From Pantoea sp. 18069 (lineage in GTDB: Bacteria > Pseudomonadota > Gammaproteobacteria > Burkholderiales > Burkholderiaceae_C): DNA of 64,000 nucleotides. Within the stretch, counting starts at the first letter, position 1. Every line of letters starts with the position of its first letter. Both the position numbers and the translations under genes were made by a program. The stretch covers positions 61,419 to 125,418 of the forward strand of contig NZ_CACSJA010000016.1 of NCBI RefSeq assembly GCF_902706035.1, read 5' to 3'. The notes under the pieces are model-generated. The model saw nothing but the letters and a program-made list of their open reading frames with translations. It was not told the origin of the DNA and ran no database searches. Shown piece after piece: positions 41,901 through 49,607 of the stretch.

Positions 41901-42628
41901 TCGAAGGGCTGGAGCATGACCGCGGCTCTATCTTCACCTCGCCCCGCCTCACCGATGCGCAACGCGCCACCGCGGAAGAAATTCGCCGCCTGCTGCTGGC
42001 CAACGACCAGGGGGCCAGCGAACGCGCGCTGCGCGAACTGGCCGACTACCGCAACTACCGGCGCTACGACATCGTGCGCACCAGCCCGGTGGGCACCACC
42101 AGGCTGTCGACCTGGGGCACGGGCTCGGGCGGCGAACTGGAGACGCCGTTCTACGTGGTGCGCTCGGCGGTGCTGGCCCATGCGCTCGGACATTTCGGCC
42201 GCGACCGCAAGGGTGCGCCGGCCCTGCGCCTGATGCTCAGCGACGAGGCCTTCTCCAAGATGGACGAAACGCGTTCGCGCAACGTGCTGCGCTTCCTGTC
42301 CCAGACCCTGGGGCTGCAGCTCATCGTCGCCATGCCCACCTCCAAGTCGGGCGCGGTCAAGCCCGAGTTCGACAAGGAGTTCACCTTTTCCAAGGTGATG
42401 GCACGCCGGCCCAGCGGCGATGGTTTCCAGGAGCTGTTCGTCAGCGAAGCGCAGGAGAAGACGCTCAACCGCCCGGCGCTGGCCCGGCTGTGGGACACCC
42501 ATGCCGAGCAGGCGCGCGAAGCTGCGCGTGCCCAGTGGCAGCAGGCGCAAGGGCCTGCTGCCCCGGCTCCTGCCCCGGAAGCTGAAGACAAGGACGGTGG
42601 TCGACCCGATGGCCAGGCCCGGCACTGA
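38909..42628 (+). CDS. jetC: Wadjet system protein JetC (SMC-like ATPase, MksB/MukB family)
   Basis: 1239 residues. Walker A is GESGSGKST at residues 29-37, the ABC signature is WGTGSGGELETPFY near residue 1067, and Walker B is LMLSDEAFSKMDE near residue 1108. Between them are long coiled coils (QAQLQEKRASLEAQETQLRE and ADLRRREKALAERLP-type stretches) and a hinge region around residues 500-650. As in other condensin-like MksB proteins, it would dimerise, load on DNA and extrude loops using ATP. In Wadjet this activity detects small circular DNA. All motor motifs are intact. Confidence 0.92.
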   Translation: MKIAKLLTWHWGSLEDREWPFADSVLLTGESGSGKSTLLDAIQTVLTAAHQHVVQFNIGQDESTQSRRGGKEPRTLAAYALGQQADGVFLRTRSTSYAGIVFEASEQAGEQTEPFTALVGVEAFEDGRRAVLQGAPQFFLVRRALSLDHLARRAGEALTASPLPLKELYVQLQHRLQARPDKSGAVVQRFPDKGGYLQHLYGALMGKTAVGEHDATRAAKSLVKAMAYKELGNVNDLVRDEILEQHDFSKDLDKMRELMRSIASLKLEAERLALNLQRLDTAQSSAGQVLDEARRFVTTTIAHALRARSEAHDEQALVLRQIAVQDRKQAQLQEKRASLEAQETQLREQLRGVEKRLDDSDVAREKQALENQIRLQADQFRLHWGRVQEAARGIAGMAAQLEQLLALDLSAEPALAAAVQALRPVAQQILTPWPAMVSAYARDAALDVELPAFDLEAFDVQLGVLRQCIHDGDASVQGAVLQALTDVGVRLNQLKDDAEQRNAELRRLQSGRAQGPKDAHDAVALIEREMPSARPHLLAQLVEPRPGTPWQNAIEGYMGGDRFAIIVEAGMEALCTRLVKQHYRVRSPKVVQGRKAMEDTQGRQLENRAVLHELICKHPVANAFLLAQYGRVRKVDTEDELARTAQGLMEEGLGSRGYGMFACRAPDGDLVFGEAARQRRRQWCEDEIRRLAGETRTLQTLRQSLQAITRMFNGSVFTPLTPLVLAVLESQAQHARAEQALKALDLSAIDALLAEQKGFRARIEQITGQRDEELKQVGATDRELADLRRREKALAERLPDLEIASTNAAVWASRFAAAVPALATERQLLDEAQALAAEQETSLDALRHRVQSLRDNLPRTLRELAQAVGAYLSGARDDSERFAWTDPPRSVDRLEELLPLVERTRAAIAEQAQRQRAIGLADNASALREAEGQFNHVFTSSFCFKMRDDVKQGALTLQRLNRHLQDIRFGSDTFKLEWDWVPRLQKVQEFFEAVESAVEGLEHDRGSIFTSPRLTDAQRATAEEIRRLLLANDQGASERALRELADYRNYRRYDIVRTSPVGTTRLSTWGTGSGGELETPFYVVRSAVLAHALGHFGRDRKGAPALRLMLSDEAFSKMDETRSRNVLRFLSQTLGLQLIVAMPTSKSGAVKPEFDKEFTFSKVMARRPSGDGFQELFVSEAQEKTLNRPALARLWDTHAEQAREAARAQWQQAQGPAAPAPAPEAEDKDGGRPDGQARH

Positions 42629-42630
42629 AC

Positions 42631-43839
42631 ATGGACACCGCTGAGCCTTCGCCGCATCCCTTCCTGCTGCGTGTGGCCCGGTTGCTGCTCGCCAAGGCGG
42701 AGCGCAGCACGGCCCAGGGGCCGTTGCGCCTGGCGCTGGACCGCAAGGCGGCCCCCGAACTGCACGCTGCCGTGGACGCCGACCAGATCCAGCTGCTGCG
42801 CATGCAGCTCGATGAGCTGTGCGCCACGGGCTGGGCCGCCCTGCGGCTGGAGGCACCGCGGGCCTTCGCCAACTTCATCGACCGCAAGCCGCGCCTGGAG
42901 CTGCTCGATTTCGACGCCCTGGCGGCGTGGGCCGGCTACACCCCGCAGGCCCAGCGCTGGCGGCAGCAATGGCGGGCGCAGATCACGGCGCACTGGACAG
43001 CCCGCCCGCACGACGCGCCGACCGATCCGGCCGCCGTGCTGGACCACCTGGCCCGCAGCCCGCTGGTCCCGATCGAAGGGCTGTCGCTGGAAGAGGCCAC
43101 CCGCAGCCTCGTCACCTTGACCGCGCTGTGCCGGTCGGGCCGGACCATGGCCCTGCGCGAAGCATCGGCGCGCGCCTTTCAGGGCCGCTCCAAAGTGCTG
43201 GACCACCGTGAGGAACTGCTGCGCCTGCTCGGCGCGGCACCGGGTCAGTTCAGCGAAGCGCCTATCCAGTTGCTGCTGGCGCCCCCCGCCAGCGGCCCCG
43301 AAGGCGCCGGCGATGAGGGCCGGCCCCCGGCCTTCACGGACGTGCTGTTCATCGAGAACCTGGTCACCTTCGAGCACATGGCCGATGCCCGTGGCCCGGC
43401 CTGGCAGCGCAGCCTGCTGGTCTATGCGGCGGGTTTTCGCGGCAGCGCCCGCAGGCTGCGCGCACGCACCGGCTGCCGCCTGTACTTGCGCGCCCCCGCA
43501 TGCGCCGCGTCGTTGCCAGCGATTGAAAACTGGCTGTTCGCCCCGTGCAGCGGGTCGCTGCCGGTGTACTTCTTCGGCGACCTCGACCACGCCGGCATGC
43601 AGATACTTGCCAGCCTGCGCGAAGTGTTTCCCGGGGCCAGCGCCTGGCGCCACGGCTATGCACCACTGGCAACGCTGCTGGCGGCCGGCGCAGGCCATAC
43701 GCCGGAATGGGCCGCCAAAGCCCAGCAAACCGACCCCGGCCACACAGGTTGCGCCTATGCCGACACCCAATTGCTGCCGCTGCTGCGCAGCCAGGGGCGT
43801 TTTATCGACCAGGAAGCGGTAGATCTCGGCACTGGCTAG
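42631..43839 (+). CDS. jetD: Wadjet system protein JetD (Toprim nuclease, DUF3322/DUF2220)
   Basis: 402 residues. An N-terminal DUF3322-type arm (DRKAAPELHAAVDADQIQLL, LEAPRAFANFIDRKPRLELL) precedes the C-terminal DUF2220 Toprim domain. The Toprim acidic residues are visible in VLFIENLVTFEHM (Glu) and VYFFGDLDHAGMQIL (Asp-x-Asp). JetD cuts plasmid DNA after the JetABC motor stalls on a small circle. It starts two bases after the jetC stop and completes the operon. The intact catalytic residues suggest a working anti-plasmid system. Confidence 0.9.
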   Translation: MDTAEPSPHPFLLRVARLLLAKAERSTAQGPLRLALDRKAAPELHAAVDADQIQLLRMQLDELCATGWAALRLEAPRAFANFIDRKPRLELLDFDALAAWAGYTPQAQRWRQQWRAQITAHWTARPHDAPTDPAAVLDHLARSPLVPIEGLSLEEATRSLVTLTALCRSGRTMALREASARAFQGRSKVLDHREELLRLLGAAPGQFSEAPIQLLLAPPASGPEGAGDEGRPPAFTDVLFIENLVTFEHMADARGPAWQRSLLVYAAGFRGSARRLRARTGCRLYLRAPACAASLPAIENWLFAPCSGSLPVYFFGDLDHAGMQILASLREVFPGASAWRHGYAPLATLLAAGAGHTPEWAAKAQQTDPGHTGCAYADTQLLPLLRSQGRFIDQEAVDLGTG

Positions 43840-44180
43840 GGCCCCCTGCCGGCTCACTCGCAATGGACCACACTGATCACGGCCCTATCCGCCCGCTTAC
43901 GATAGTTCGCACAGGCGACCCTCGACGCTTACGCCATGCACGGATAATGGCCTCGCCCCAAGCGGCGTATGCGATCTTTGAGTCGTGTTGCTTAACAAAT
44001 GAGTCGATGCAGTGCACCACATGGCAACGTTTGCGCCAGTACTGCAAAAGTGTGGTCGCCTTCATCACAAGGTGATGAAAAGCACCGCCATCCGCGCCGA
44101 AAAATCTGCAACAGGCCTTTCCCGGGAAGCATCTGGTTTCGGGCATGGCTAGTGGACAAGCGAAAAATCAAGGACAACCA
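43840..44180. other. Intergenic stretch, composition change point
   Basis: 341 bases between jetD and the acyltransferase. Base composition falls here from the strongly G+C-rich level of the jet genes to a more balanced one. No promoter, repeat or RNA gene could be recognised. It may be the left edge of a transferred segment. Confidence 0.4.
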
Positions 44181-45314
44181 TTGAAAGACGAAAAAGAAAT
44201 CCGCTCCCTGACTGGACTGCGTTTTGTTGCAGCCTTCTATGTCTTTCTTTTCCACATTCACATTCGCTGGCCTATCTCGACCCATCCTTTTGCGAAGAAT
44301 GCTCTGGACCAGGGAGCCGTCGGGATGAGCTTGTTCTTCATGCTTTCCGGCTTTGTGCTTGCGTATCGTTACGCAGATGGACACAGCACGTTAAAAGACT
44401 ATTTCATCAATCGTTTCGCCAGAATATACCCAATATATCTAGCAGCTGCGCTGGTGACATTGCCATGGATTGGAATCAGTTTCAACAGCGATTCACTGGC
44501 CGATGCATCAAAGGGGATCGCTCAATTGGCGACCCTTGTCTTCTCAAATATTTTTCTTATCCAGGCATGGTTTCCCCAGTATTTCCACTACTGGAATGTC
44601 GGTGGCAGTTGGTCAATTTCCGTCGAAGCGTTCTGCTACGCCCTGCTCCCATTCCTTTTGCCCAAGCTTCTGAAGGCATCCGTGAGGCAGTTGTTGAGCA
44701 TCGCCGCTGTCTGCTGGTTGTTGGCGACGTTGCCCGGTCTTTCCGCCGCACTTTTCGACAGCCCATCGAATGGCGTCTTTTATTCAATGCCCATCTTTCG
44801 TTTGCCGGAGTTCTTGATTGGGGCATGTGCATTCCTGGCCCTCCGTCTTGAATTCAGATATCGCTGGGGAGCGGCGCTGCAAGTGGCTGTACTGGTGATA
44901 TTTCTGCTTTATCTTGGAGTGGTGGGGCCAAAAATGCCTCTTTATGTCGGCCATAACTGGATCGCCCTGCCTGTGATCGCCTTCATGATTTTTTCCCTGT
45001 CAAATGACAAAGGCCTGATTGCGTCGATTCTTTCCTGCCGCGTCTTTGTCTGGCTGGGAAAGATAAGTTACTGCTTCTATTCATTTCAAGCCCTGATCAT
45101 CTTGCTGCTTATCAGCCATCACGACAAGTTGATTCAATCAGCCCCCGCGCTGTCCGACAATAAGGTGCTGGCGATAGCATCATTGACAGTGCTGGTGGCG
45201 CTTTCCGCAGCGGGTTACTACTTTGTCGAGGAGCCTGCACGGCGGTGGATCAGGCGATACCAACAAAACGGGGAGATTCGCAAAATCGCGTCTGCTGGTC
45301 GCCGCTCCGCTTAG
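44181..45314 (+). CDS. Acyltransferase 3 (OafA/YrhL-like) membrane protein
   Basis: 377 residues, about ten membrane segments. The family N-terminus EIRSLTGLRFVAAFYVFLFH, the RFARIYPIYLAA segment, GSWSISVEAFCYALLPFLLP and the late SYCFYSFQALIILLL are present. Members O-acetylate or otherwise acylate sugars of lipopolysaccharide, capsule or antibiotics in the inner membrane. I chose TTG 44181 because AAGGA sits six bases before it and the family motif begins right after; ATG 44145 adds 12 residues without a good ribosome-binding site. Base composition is clearly more AT-rich than its neighbours, indicating horizontal transfer. Confidence 0.88.
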   Translation: MKDEKEIRSLTGLRFVAAFYVFLFHIHIRWPISTHPFAKNALDQGAVGMSLFFMLSGFVLAYRYADGHSTLKDYFINRFARIYPIYLAAALVTLPWIGISFNSDSLADASKGIAQLATLVFSNIFLIQAWFPQYFHYWNVGGSWSISVEAFCYALLPFLLPKLLKASVRQLLSIAAVCWLLATLPGLSAALFDSPSNGVFYSMPIFRLPEFLIGACAFLALRLEFRYRWGAALQVAVLVIFLLYLGVVGPKMPLYVGHNWIALPVIAFMIFSLSNDKGLIASILSCRVFVWLGKISYCFYSFQALIILLLISHHDKLIQSAPALSDNKVLAIASLTVLVALSAAGYYFVEEPARRWIRRYQQNGEIRKIASAGRRSA

Positions 45315-45721
45315 TTCGATTCCGTAACGTCCAGAGTACGACTGGCCCTTCAACACTAGCCGGGAGAACGCGGGGATTGCGATGGCCAGTGGCGTGCTGC
45401 GTCCTCCAGCATTGCAGTCACACGACAGACTGATCGTTACGCACAGATGAGCGATTGGCCTTGTTCAGTTCTGCCTTCACCGGGTCAAAAGTGGTGACGC
45501 GGATGTTCGGCACAGTCACGTTGGTATTGTTGGAATGGCTGACCGTGCGGGAGTCAGTGGCAGCGTCACCAAGCGGTCCTGACGCCATTGGGCATTGGTG
45601 CGCAGCACTGCCGGGCCGCATCGTGAGAGAACCATTTTTTTGCCGATGGCTGCAATCGACTATGCCGACAACAGGCAGCCCTTCGGAAAGCGAGGATTGC
45701 CTTCCTCGCGCCCCAACTGAA
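45315..45721. other. Intergenic stretch, probably decayed sequence
   Basis: 407 bases between the acyltransferase and the tRNA-Phe terminator. Short frames exist on both strands but none shows a start site, a known domain or codon bias. It may be the remains of a gene lost next to a tRNA. No repeat of the tRNA 3' end was found in it. Confidence 0.4.
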
Positions 45722-45751
45722 AAGCCCCAGACCATTTCTGATCTGGGGCTT
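45722..45751 (-). terminator. Rho-independent terminator of tRNA-Phe
   Basis: AAGCCCCAGA (45722-45731) pairs with TCTGGGGCTT (45742-45751). On the minus strand the stem is followed by CTTTTC, and it starts seven bases after the tRNA 3' end. Confidence 0.85.
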
Positions 45752-45757
45752 CATGTT

Positions 45758-45833
45758 TGGTGGCCTGGGACGGAATCGAACCGCCGACACAAGGATTTTC
45801 AATCCTCTGCTCTACCGACTGAGCTACCGGGCC
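45758..45833 (-). tRNA. tRNA-Phe (GAA)
   Basis: A 76-base cloverleaf on the minus strand with encoded CCA. The anticodon loop is TTGAAAA, giving anticodon GAA for phenylalanine; the T loop is TTCGATT and the D arm has AGCTCAGTCGGTAGAGC. The acceptor stem GGCCCGG/CCAGGCC contains a C5-A68 mismatch, which is unusual for a functional tRNA. A TATAAT box lies just upstream and a terminator just downstream. It separates the accessory region on the left from core genes on the right. Confidence 0.95.
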
Positions 45834-45845
45834 GCTGAAGCTCAA

Positions 45846-45851
45846 ATTATA
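45846..45851 (-). promoter_or_regulatory. -10 box of tRNA-Phe promoter
   Basis: A consensus TATAAT reads on the minus strand at 45851-45846, 13 bases before the tRNA 5' end. No clear -35 match was found at 16-18 bases. Confidence 0.6.
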
Positions 45852-45901
45852 GGGGCGTTTTTTGGCCCCAAATTGAAAATCGCGATTTTTTTCAAAAATT
45901 C

Positions 45902-46591
45902 TTAACCGCGCTTGTTGCGGCCCAGGTCGACGCCCAACTGGCGTAGCTTGCGGTACAGATGGGTGCGCTCCAGACCGGTCTTTTCGGCGACGCGCGTCAT
46001 CGAGCCGCCTTCGCGTGCGAGGTGGAATTCGAAGTAGGCTTTCTCGAAGCCGTCACGCGCTTCGCGCAGCGGGCGGTCGAGGTCGAACCCCTGGTGCTGC
46101 TCGGGGCCGGCTTCGGCCGCCACGCGCACCGTCGAGGACATCGCATGGTGATGCGATGTCTCGATCTGCGCCGCGGCGCTGCCGGTCTCGGCCGGCGCAT
46201 GCCCGGGCGCCGAAGTGGCCTGCGCGCTGCTGCGCGCCAGCCCCTGCTCGACCGCCTTGAGCAGTTTCTGCAGCGTGATCGGCTTTTCGAGAAAGGAGAA
46301 CGCACCGATGCGCGTGGACTCCACGGCGGTGTCTATGGTGGCGTGGCCGCTCATCATGATCACCGGCATGGTCAGTTGCCCGGCCGACGCCCACTCCTTG
46401 AGCAGCGACACCCCGTCCGTATCGGGCATCCATATGTCCAGCAGCACCAGGTCATAGTTGCTGGACAGACGCGCTGCCCGTGCCTGGGTTGCGTTCTCCG
46501 CCAGGTCGACACTATGACCCTCGTCGTTGAGGATTTCCGACAACAAATCCCGAATCCCCAATTCGTCGTCGACCACCAGTATGTTTGCCAT
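45902..46591 (-). CDS. NtrX-like response regulator lacking the AAA+ domain (receiver plus Fis-type HTH)
   Basis: 229 residues. The receiver has Asp8, Asp9, phosphoacceptor Asp52 (LVLLDIWMPD), Ser81 (VIMMSGHA) and Lys103 (FLEKP). A 55-residue linker rich in Ala, Gln and His follows, then a Fis-type helix-turn-helix at the end (MTRVAEKTGLERTHLYRKLR). The sigma-54-interacting AAA+ domain of true NtrX is absent, as in some beta-proteobacterial homologues. It would be phosphorylated by the histidine kinase encoded 14 bases upstream and act as a DNA-binding regulator. Confidence 0.9.
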   Translation of the reverse strand: MANILVVDDELGIRDLLSEILNDEGHSVDLAENATQARAARLSSNYDLVLLDIWMPDTDGVSLLKEWASAGQLTMPVIMMSGHATIDTAVESTRIGAFSFLEKPITLQKLLKAVEQGLARSSAQATSAPGHAPAETGSAAAQIETSHHHAMSSTVRVAAEAGPEQHQGFDLDRPLREARDGFEKAYFEFHLAREGGSMTRVAEKTGLERTHLYRKLRQLGVDLGRNKRG

Positions 46592-46605
46592 GTGTATTGA
46601 AACGC

Positions 46606-48939
46606 CTATGTGCTGCGCTGAGCGGAGCCCTCCGCGAGGGCCTTACCTACAGGGGCAAATGATAGCGACACTTGTGCTCCCTGCACTATCGAGTTTTCTA
46701 CCCGGTTGCTCAACTTGATCCGGGCCCCGTGTTCATCTGCAATTTTCTTGACCACTGCGAGCCCCAGACCGGTGCCGCGCACCTTGGTCGTGACATAGGG
46801 CTCGAAGGCCCGTTGCAGGATGTTCGCCGGAAATCCCGGCCCCCGGTCACTGATGCTCAACTGCACGCGCTCGGTGAGCGCATTCCACTGCGTGCTGAGC
46901 TCCACTGCCTCTGGCGCACGGCCGGTCTCGGCCGCGGCCTGCTCGGTCGCATCCTGGGCATTTTGCAACAGGTTATGCACTATCTGCCGCAGTTGCTGCG
47001 CATCCCCCGCAATCCGGGGGCAGTTCGGGTCGAGGTCGACCTTGACACGCACCGGCGCATTTTCCTCGCCATAAAGATGCATCACGTCGGCCAGCAGGCC
47101 ATTGAGGTCCAATGGCAACAGTTGGGCCGCGGGCAGGCGCGCGTAGTCGCGGAACTCATCCACGAGGTGCTTCATCGCGCCCACCTGGTCGACAATCGTC
47201 TTGACCGACTTGCCAAGCAAGGCCTGGTCGGCGGGCGCGAGCTTGTCCATCAGCTTCATCGCCAGGCGTTCGGCCGACAGCTGGATAGGCGTCAGCGGAT
47301 TCTTGATTTCATGGGCCACGCGCCGCGCCACCTCGCCCCAGGCCTGGGCGCGCTGGGCCGAGACGATCTCGGAAATGTCGTCGAACACCAGCAGGCGCTG
47401 GGTGTCGGGCAGCTCCGCGCCGCGCACCACCAGGCTGGTGCTGTCGTGCACCACGCCGCCGCCCGCCGGGCTGTGCAGCTCGTGCACTTTCTGCCAGCGG
47501 TCGCGGCCGCCCTCCCCCAGGAACTGCGCAAACTGCTCGCGCACGATCTGCGCGAATTCCGCCAGCCCCGGCACGTCGCCCAGCAGCCGCCCCTGGTAGG
47601 CGGCCATGGGCACGCGCAGTATGCGGGTCGCGCCGGGATTGCTCGACACCACATGGCCGGCTTCGTCGAGCACGATCACGCCCGAAGTCAGGTTGTCGAG
47701 AATGGTCTGCAGATTGGAGCGTGCGGCATCGACATCGGCCATGCTCTGGCCCACGGCCGCATGCGCTTCGGCAAGCTGCTGGGTCATCAACGCAAACGCG
47801 CGCGTCAGGCCGCTGAGCTCGTCGGCGCTGGGCAGCGAGGCCTTGGGCCGCAGGTCGCCGCGCGCGACTTCGCGCACGCCCTGGGCCAGCATCAGCAGCG
47901 GCCGCGCGAGCTGGTTGCCCAGCACCACGGCCAGCAAAATGGCGCCAAACACCGCGAGAAACAGGCTCAGCGTGAGCGTGCCGATATACATGCGCTGCAG
48001 CCCTTCGCGTGCCAGCGCGCGCTCCTGGTACTCACGGTGGGCCTCCTGCACCGCGATCGCGTTGGCCAGCAGCGCCATCGGCAGCTTGAGCGTGGCCTGC
48101 ACATAGCGCGGCTCGGCCAGCAGGCCCACGGCCGGGTTGGGCACCAGCGCCAGCGTGCGTACGCGCACCGCTTCGAGCATGCGCTCCAGGGCCGCGGCCT
48201 CGGTGACGACCGACACATCGTCCAGCCCCTCGATGCGCGCCACCGCCTGCTGGTCGCGCACCGCGCGCATCTGCTGCGCACTCGGTCTATCGGGCAGCAG
48301 CAGATCGAATTTCGACGGGCCCACGCTGGCCAGCACCTTGCCCGAAGCGCTCCACAGCACCACGTCGACGGCACCGAGCTGCTCGCGTATGCGTTCGAGC
48401 TCGAAGCCGGCCGCCGCATCGGGCACCTTGGACAGCGACTCGCTCGCGGTGCGCGTGTTGTGCGCCATGTCGTTGGCCACGGTCTCGAGCGTGATGCTCG
48501 CCAGGCTCACGCCCGCGGACAACGCGCCTTCCACCTTGACGTCGAACCAGCTTTCGATCGAGCGCGAAACGAACTGATAGGACACCACGTAGATCAGCAG
48601 CCCGGGCACCACGCCCACGAGCGCGAAAATGCCCGCGAGCTTGAGCAGCAGGCGGCTGCCGAAGCGCCCGCGCCGCAGGCGCAGCGCAAGCCGTACGCCG
48701 CCCCACAGCAGCAAGCCCAGCAGCACCGCCGCGACCAGCACGTTCATCGTGAACAGCCAGTTGTAGTTGCGCTCGTAGACTTCGCGGTTGTTGGTCGCCA
48801 GCGCCAGCAGGAACATCAGCACCAGGCCGATGGCGCACATCAGCGCCACGCCCACGCCCAGGGCCCAGCGTGCGGAGCGCGACAGACGCGAGACAGGCAA
48901 CGGGGCGTTCGCCGCGTCCGGCGCGTTCCGCACGCTCAA
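46606..48939 (-). CDS. NtrY-like membrane sensor histidine kinase
   Basis: 777 residues. N-terminal membrane segments (WALGVGVALMCAIGLVLMFL, LFTMNVLVAAVLLGLLLW, LLKLAGIFALVGVVPGLLIY) precede a large extracytoplasmic region, then a HAMP domain (ARPLLMLAQGVREVARGDLR), a PAS-like domain (LQTILDNLTSGVIVLDEAGH), the phosphorylated His in ARRVAHEIKNPLTPIQLSAE, and the ATPase domain (VHNLLQNAQDA, ISDRGPGF, GTGLGLAVVKKI). Belongs to the NtrY group of nitrogen/redox sensors. Its start overlaps the DUF4390 gene stop and it is followed by the cognate regulator. Confidence 0.92.
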   Translation of the reverse strand: MSVRNAPDAANAPLPVSRLSRSARWALGVGVALMCAIGLVLMFLLALATNNREVYERNYNWLFTMNVLVAAVLLGLLLWGGVRLALRLRRGRFGSRLLLKLAGIFALVGVVPGLLIYVVSYQFVSRSIESWFDVKVEGALSAGVSLASITLETVANDMAHNTRTASESLSKVPDAAAGFELERIREQLGAVDVVLWSASGKVLASVGPSKFDLLLPDRPSAQQMRAVRDQQAVARIEGLDDVSVVTEAAALERMLEAVRVRTLALVPNPAVGLLAEPRYVQATLKLPMALLANAIAVQEAHREYQERALAREGLQRMYIGTLTLSLFLAVFGAILLAVVLGNQLARPLLMLAQGVREVARGDLRPKASLPSADELSGLTRAFALMTQQLAEAHAAVGQSMADVDAARSNLQTILDNLTSGVIVLDEAGHVVSSNPGATRILRVPMAAYQGRLLGDVPGLAEFAQIVREQFAQFLGEGGRDRWQKVHELHSPAGGGVVHDSTSLVVRGAELPDTQRLLVFDDISEIVSAQRAQAWGEVARRVAHEIKNPLTPIQLSAERLAMKLMDKLAPADQALLGKSVKTIVDQVGAMKHLVDEFRDYARLPAAQLLPLDLNGLLADVMHLYGEENAPVRVKVDLDPNCPRIAGDAQQLRQIVHNLLQNAQDATEQAAAETGRAPEAVELSTQWNALTERVQLSISDRGPGFPANILQRAFEPYVTTKVRGTGLGLAVVKKIADEHGARIKLSNRVENSIVQGAQVSLSFAPVGKALAEGSAQRST

Positions 48940-49607
48940 GGCAGGCCTCCGCCGGCCAGGCGCAGGCTTTGCGTCATCTGCAGGTTCCAGCCCGAGCGGC
49001 CGAAGGCGCCGATCTGCAGCGGCCGCGGCAGCTGCGACAGGTCCAGGCCGAAGCGCATCTGCACCGTGACCGGCATGTCTTCGGGCACCTGCCCGCTGTC
49101 GGCGATCTTCCAGCGCGCGACGCGCTGCATGGCGTTGATCGCTTCCGCGAGATCGTCATAGGTTTGCGACAGCGCCAGCCCCAGGCCCGAACCGGTGAAC
49201 GGGGTGGACGAGGTGTGCAGCCGCCAGCGGCGCGTCAGCGGCTGATAGCTCAGGCGCATATAGCGCGCGGATTGCGCCATCTCGCGGTCGGACCAGTACC
49301 AGCGCTCGCGCAGCACCTGCGCCTGCAGCACGAAATGCATGGTGATGCCCTTGAGCAGCGCGTCCTCGACATGCTCGGGCAGCTCGAACGCCAGCACCGC
49401 GCTCAGCAGCATGCCTTCGGGCGTGCGCTCGACCTGCATCTGGGTGATCGCCGCGCTGCTCTGGGCCCGCACTTCGCCGGGCAGGCCCCAGCCCGCGATC
49501 CACAGCAGGCAGGCCAGCGCCCAGTGCTGCCAACGCACGGGCAACGCACCTGCGAGCGGGGCGCTCTCAGGGGGCTTTTTCCAACAGGGCGTAGAAGAAT
49601 CCGTCAT
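48936..49607 (-). CDS. DUF4390 family protein
   Basis: 223 residues. A signal-like segment (WQHWALACLLWIAGWGLPGE then VRAQ) is followed by a DUF4390 pattern: ITQMQVERTPEGMLLSAVLA, ELPEHVEDALLKGITMHFVL, then SARYMRLSYQPLTRRWRLHT. Function unknown; genes of this family are regularly found between rsmB and an NtrY-type kinase in beta-proteobacteria. The start at 49607 lies inside the rsmB gene (41-base overlap); a later GTG could be the real start, since the signal peptide begins only after residue 29. Exported to the periplasm by prediction. Confidence 0.8.
   Translation of the reverse strand: MTDSSTPCWKKPPESAPLAGALPVRWQHWALACLLWIAGWGLPGEVRAQSSAAITQMQVERTPEGMLLSAVLAFELPEHVEDALLKGITMHFVLQAQVLRERWYWSDREMAQSARYMRLSYQPLTRRWRLHTSSTPFTGSGLGLALSQTYDDLAEAINAMQRVARWKIADSGQVPEDMPVTVQMRFGLDLSQLPRPLQIGAFGRSGWNLQMTQSLRLAGGGLP

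Noticed and set aside
38597..42856. 1419-codon open frame antisense to jetC
   Set aside because: No recognisable domain, composition typical of a mirror frame; jetC on the plus strand has all expected motifs.
45455..45838. 127-codon plus-strand frame over the tRNA-Phe region
   Set aside because: It runs through the terminator and the tRNA gene; the C-terminal PGTESNRRHKDFQSSALPTE sequence is the well-known false translation of a tRNA on the opposite strand.
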